From: an uncultured Desulfobulbus sp.
GTDB lineage: Bacteria; Desulfobacterota; Desulfobulbia; Desulfobulbales; Desulfobulbaceae
Direction: 5' to 3'
Length of the DNA stretch: 64,000 bases
NCBI RefSeq assembly: GCF_963665445.1
Contig: NZ_OY762276.1
Location: forward strand, 3,404,601 to 3,468,600
Of the stretch, positions 61,084 to 64,000 are shown piece by piece. Position 1 is the stretch's first letter; the number at the start of each line of letters is the position of its first letter. The notes beneath the pieces were generated by a model. The model saw nothing but the letters and a program-made list of their open reading frames with translations. It was not told the origin of the DNA and did no database searches. The translations under genes and the position numbers were made by a program.

Positions 61084-62838
61084 ATGAGCATCGCACAAGA
61101 GATCTTGGATATCAAAAGCCGGTACATCGTTGCAAACAACCATGCCCGTAGTCATTATTTTCAGGCAATCAAAGAATTGGTCAAGGGAAGATCCGCTGCC
61201 GGTCCTGCGGAAAAACCGTTGTGGCAGGCTGCGGTCGAGGAGATCTACCAGCAGGTCGAACAGGAGATCCTGACCAACAAGGCTCAACCGCTGCAACCCA
61301 TCAAGTTCGGGACCTCCGGCTGGCGGGGCATGTTGGGCAAGGACCTCTTCGTTCGTTCGGTGGCTGTCGTCACCGCCGCAATCCTCAGCCTGTATCGCGA
61401 GGCAGAGCATAACGAAGAACTCCGTCAGGCATTGGGGGTCAACAGTTTTGCCGAGATGCAGCGGCGCGGCTGCGTTGTCGGTTTCGACAACCGCTTCGGC
61501 GGCCCGCTCCTCGCCTTGGCAGCGGTCAACGTTCTCTGCGCGAACGGGGTCAGCGTGTTCTATGCCGGCGAGGCAACCACCGGCGCCCTGTCGGCATCGG
61601 TCTTGATCCGCAACGCCGCCTTCTCCATCAACCTCACCCCCAGCCACAACCCGATGGAATACGGCGGTTTCAAGTACAATGCCGCCGATGCAGGTCCTGC
61701 CGCCCCCATCCTCACCGACACCATCACCAGCCTCTCGCGCGAATTCATGCTCAAAGACCAGGTACCGCTGATCCCCGTCGATCTGGACCTACAGACACCG
61801 CTGGCGGAGTTGCCCGATCTCGTGATCGAAGATGCCCTGGCCAGTTGGCAGCAACTCGTGCGTGACGGGCAAAGGCTGCACGGCATCGCCTATGATCGAC
61901 TCCTTGTCGACTATGCCGAAAATTCCGACATCATCGTCTGTGTGGATACCGTTCATGGCGCCTCCCGTCGCTACATCGGCCGGTTGTTGAACAATCCCCC
62001 GGCGGAGCGCTTGATCCTCCTTCGCGACGACAACGACCCGACCTTCGGCGGTATTGCGCCGGAACCCTCGTCGACCAACATGCAGCCCACGCTGCGCACC
62101 CTCGCCGCCCGCCCGGAACCCCTGAAGATCGGGGCGATCATTGACCCGGATGGAGATCGCATTCGCTTCACCGATGGAGAAATCGAGATCTCGATGAATC
62201 AATTCGGGGCAATGGCATACCACTTCCTCCATGAGATCAAGGGGAAACGGGGCATGGTCGCCAAAACCGTTGCCTCGAGTAATCTGGCCAACGCCCTGGC
62301 CCGCCAACTGGACGAAGAAACCTTTGAACCCAAGGTGGGTTTCAAGGAGTTCAAGCCGGTGATCAACAAAGCCCTGGTTTATTTCGAGGAGTCCGACGGT
62401 ATTTCCATCATCGGTCATACGCCGGAAAAGGATGCCTTTATCGGGCTGATTCTCGCCCTTGACATGGTCCAGACCTTGAAGAAATCCCTGGGCAGCTACC
62501 TGGAGGAAATCGAAGCCAGGTTCGGCCACTACTACCCCGACCGGGACGGCGTAACAGTCTCCCAACAGGGAGAAACCCTGCTGCAGAGCCTTGACCGGCT
62601 GCAGGCGTATTCAACCGGCAGTACGGTCAAGGTGGGCGAGGAATCGAAAACCATTGCCGAGGTCATCGACATAGACGGCCGCAAAATGATCCTCGAGGAT
62701 GGCTCCTGGCTGATGATTCGCCCCTCGGGGACCGAGCCCAAGGTGCGCTTCTACGTCGAGGCACGTACAGCCGAAGAAACTTCGCTTCTGGTAAAAAGTG
62801 CCAAATCGATGCTTGCCGAAATAGGACTCCTGGCATAA
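61084..62838 (+). CDS. Phosphoglucomutase/phosphomannomutase family enzyme
   Basis: The 584-residue alpha-D-phosphohexomutase interconverts hexose 1- and 6-phosphates; the exact sugar cannot be read from the sequence. The active serine is in NLTPSHNPMEYGG, the magnesium loop is IDPDGDRIRF, the sugar-binding loop is FEESDGISI and the phosphate-binding loop is IRPSGTEPKVRFY near the C-terminus. The N-terminal FGTSGWRGMLG motif is also standard. GATGGAGCGAAC precedes the ATG. It is longer than the common 450-residue PMM/PGM enzymes, with about 70 extra N-terminal residues. Confidence 0.93.
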   Translation: MSIAQEILDIKSRYIVANNHARSHYFQAIKELVKGRSAAGPAEKPLWQAAVEEIYQQVEQEILTNKAQPLQPIKFGTSGWRGMLGKDLFVRSVAVVTAAILSLYREAEHNEELRQALGVNSFAEMQRRGCVVGFDNRFGGPLLALAAVNVLCANGVSVFYAGEATTGALSASVLIRNAAFSINLTPSHNPMEYGGFKYNAADAGPAAPILTDTITSLSREFMLKDQVPLIPVDLDLQTPLAELPDLVIEDALASWQQLVRDGQRLHGIAYDRLLVDYAENSDIIVCVDTVHGASRRYIGRLLNNPPAERLILLRDDNDPTFGGIAPEPSSTNMQPTLRTLAARPEPLKIGAIIDPDGDRIRFTDGEIEISMNQFGAMAYHFLHEIKGKRGMVAKTVASSNLANALARQLDEETFEPKVGFKEFKPVINKALVYFEESDGISIIGHTPEKDAFIGLILALDMVQTLKKSLGSYLEEIEARFGHYYPDRDGVTVSQQGETLLQSLDRLQAYSTGSTVKVGEESKTIAEVIDIDGRKMILEDGSWLMIRPSGTEPKVRFYVEARTAEETSLLVKSAKSMLAEIGLLA

Positions 62839-62865
62839 TGTAGCAAGCTGAATACGCTCCCGCTT

Positions 62866-62882
62866 TCCTCCCTCTGGGAGGA
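62866..62882 (+). terminator. Possible weak terminator after the phosphohexomutase gene
   Basis: TCCTCCC and GGGAGGA form a seven-base stem with a three-base loop, followed by TCGCGTTT. The T-run is poor, so read-through into nifU is possible. Confidence 0.4.
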
Positions 62883-62923
62883 TCGCGTTTAACTGCTGAA
62901 TTTTATTATATTAGAGACCGGTC

Positions 62924-63760
62924 ATGTGGGAATATACAGATAAAGTCCAGGAACATTTCATCAATCCGAAAAATGTAGGCGAGATCGAAGACGCCAGCGG
63001 TGTCGGCAATGTCGGCTCCATTGCCTGCGGTGACGCGTTGCGTCTGACGATCAAGGTCGATGAAAATCAGATCATAACCGATGCAAAATTCAAGACCTTC
63101 GGCTGCGCCTCGGCCATCGCCTCCTCCTCCATGCTGACTGAGATGCTCAAAGGGATGAAGCTTGAAGATGCCAAAAATCTGACCAATGACGACATTGCCA
63201 AGGCTTTGGGTGGTCTGCCCAAGGAGAAAATGCACTGTTCGGTCATGGGGAGGGAAGCCCTTGAGGCGGCCATTGCCGACTACACCGGCGTGATCCTGCC
63301 CATGGCCCAGGGGGAGGTAATCTGTGAGTGTTTCGGCGTGACCGATCTGGAAATCATTCGCGCGATCAAGGAAAACGCCCTGGCTTCGGTTGAAGAGATC
63401 ACCAACTTTACCAAGGCCGGCGGCGGTTGCGGAAAATGTGAAGGACGCCTCAAGGCATTGCTCAACGAGACCACTGAAGACCAGAGCGCGCAGAGCAGCG
63501 GGAAGAGCAAACAAAAACGAATGACGACCCTGGAAAAAATTAAAAAGATCGAGGAAGTCATTGAGCGCGAAATCAAACCGACCTTGAAAAAGGATGGCGG
63601 CGATATTCAACTCGTTGATGTGGATGGCGATTTCGTGACGGTTTCCCTTCGTGGTTCTTGCGCCGGATGTCACTCTTCCCAGACCACCCTCAAGGAGTAT
63701 GTGGAAAAAAAACTGCGGGAACAGGTCCTTGAAAGTCTGATCGTAGAGGAGGACAAATAA
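62924..63760 (+). CDS. nifU: Iron-sulfur cluster scaffold protein NifU (three-domain form)
   Basis: NifU is the scaffold on which NifS-derived sulfur and iron are built into clusters. The 278-residue protein has all three NifU domains. The IscU-like domain carries cysteines in GSIACGDALR, FGCASAIASSS and MHCSVMG. A BFD-like [2Fe-2S] domain has ICECFGVTDLE and GGGCGKCEGRL. The C-terminal Nfu domain has SCAGCHSSQ. Its stop overlaps the nifS start as TAATG. In sulfate reducers this pair often serves general Fe-S assembly, so it does not prove nitrogen fixation. Confidence 0.96.
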   Translation: MWEYTDKVQEHFINPKNVGEIEDASGVGNVGSIACGDALRLTIKVDENQIITDAKFKTFGCASAIASSSMLTEMLKGMKLEDAKNLTNDDIAKALGGLPKEKMHCSVMGREALEAAIADYTGVILPMAQGEVICECFGVTDLEIIRAIKENALASVEEITNFTKAGGGCGKCEGRLKALLNETTEDQSAQSSGKSKQKRMTTLEKIKKIEEVIEREIKPTLKKDGGDIQLVDVDGDFVTVSLRGSCAGCHSSQTTLKEYVEKKLREQVLESLIVEEDK

Positions 63761-64000
63761 TGACCGTCTCAGCAGACAATGTCATCTACATGGACAACAA
63801 CGCCACCACCCGTATTGCACCGGAGGTGTTGGATGCCATGATGCCCTACCTCACCGAATTTTATGGCAATCCGTCCTCGATGCACACCTTTGGTGGCCAG
63901 GTGGGCCAGGCTGTGGGCACGGCCCGGCAGCAGGTGGCCGATTTGCTCGGCGCCCTGCCGGAGGAAATCGTGTTCACCAGCTGCGGTACCGAGAGCGATT
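63760..64000 (+). CDS. nifS: Cysteine desulfurase NifS (N-terminal part)
   Basis: The first 80 residues of a NifS/IscS-type PLP enzyme are visible; the rest, including the PLP lysine and the active cysteine, lies beyond the window. VIYMDNNATTRIAPEVLDAM, FYGNPSSMHTFG and the end EEIVFTSCGTESD are diagnostic of class V aminotransferase-fold desulfurases. GAGGAGG lies eight bases before the ATG, which overlaps the nifU stop by one base. Confidence 0.96.
   Translation, partial: MTVSADNVIYMDNNATTRIAPEVLDAMMPYLTEFYGNPSSMHTFGGQVGQAVGTARQQVADLLGALPEEIVFTSCGTESD

Noticed and set aside
62924..64000. Nitrogen fixation gene cluster
   Set aside because: nifU and nifS alone are the general Fe-S assembly genes in many anaerobes; no nifHDK or cofactor genes are present.
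1..64000. tRNA or rRNA genes, CRISPR arrays, riboswitches, insertion sequences
   Set aside because: I scanned for T-loop-like motifs, regular direct-repeat arrays and transposase motifs and found none I could support. A covariance-model scan (tRNA, Rfam) would be decisive.

Overview
The window reads as a stretch of chromosome from a Gram-negative, GC-rich anaerobe, most likely a Desulfobacterota member of the Desulfobulbus type. That placement is an inference. It rests on the fused MurE-MurF ligase in the dcw cluster, the three-domain NifU followed by NifS, a complete type II secretion operon, PEP-CTERM and CFI-box-CTERM proteins, and a Cys-tailed molybdopterin-binding protein. I saw no rRNA, tRNA, CRISPR array, intact insertion sequence or prophage.

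Layout. (1) Positions 1-16161, minus strand: a dcw division and cell-wall cluster transcribed mraZ-rsmH-ftsL-ftsI-murEF-mraY-murD-(small zinc-ribbon ORF)-murG-murC-murB-ftsQ-ftsA-ftsZ, with a promoter and MraZ-box-like operator ahead of mraZ. ftsW is missing from its usual place between murD and murG, and the FtsI homologue has lost all three transpeptidase motifs. (2) 16500-27910, minus strand: an envelope operon of a SUMF1-fold protein, a glycine-zipper lipoprotein, a coiled-coil lipoprotein, an S41 protease, a secreted SH3-VWA protein, an ABC ATPase, an FtsX-type permease and a large periplasmic protein. Its composition matches the TagQRST/PpkA signalling arm known from type VI secretion, but without a kinase or any T6SS gene in view. 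(3) 28153-36107, minus strand: housekeeping genes ruvC-ruvA-ruvB, yebC, rlmE, a CCA/poly(A)-polymerase-family nucleotidyltransferase, a PP-loop thiolase-like protein and recN. (4) 36224-49171: a DtxR-type regulator and gspF on the plus strand, convergent with a minus-strand gspG-H-I-J-K-L-M-N-C-D-E operon. (5) 49281-57624: an accessory stretch with a delta-60-repeat CFI-box-CTERM protein, a Tat-type metallophosphoesterase plus PEP-CTERM protein pair, small secreted proteins, a decayed gene fragment and a molybdopterin-binding protein. (6) 57898-64000: a Trm112-like protein, ppsA (minus), a phosphohexomutase, nifU and the start of nifS.

A structured, roughly 100-nt repeat occurs four times in near-full form and at least twice as a fragment, in both orientations, almost always between genes. 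Its terminal hairpin is kept by compensatory and G-U changes. In one copy it provides the last codons of a gene. Many of the longest possible reading frames start upstream of the real gene; where a ribosome-binding site, an operon overlap or an operator decides the matter I have moved the start and said so.
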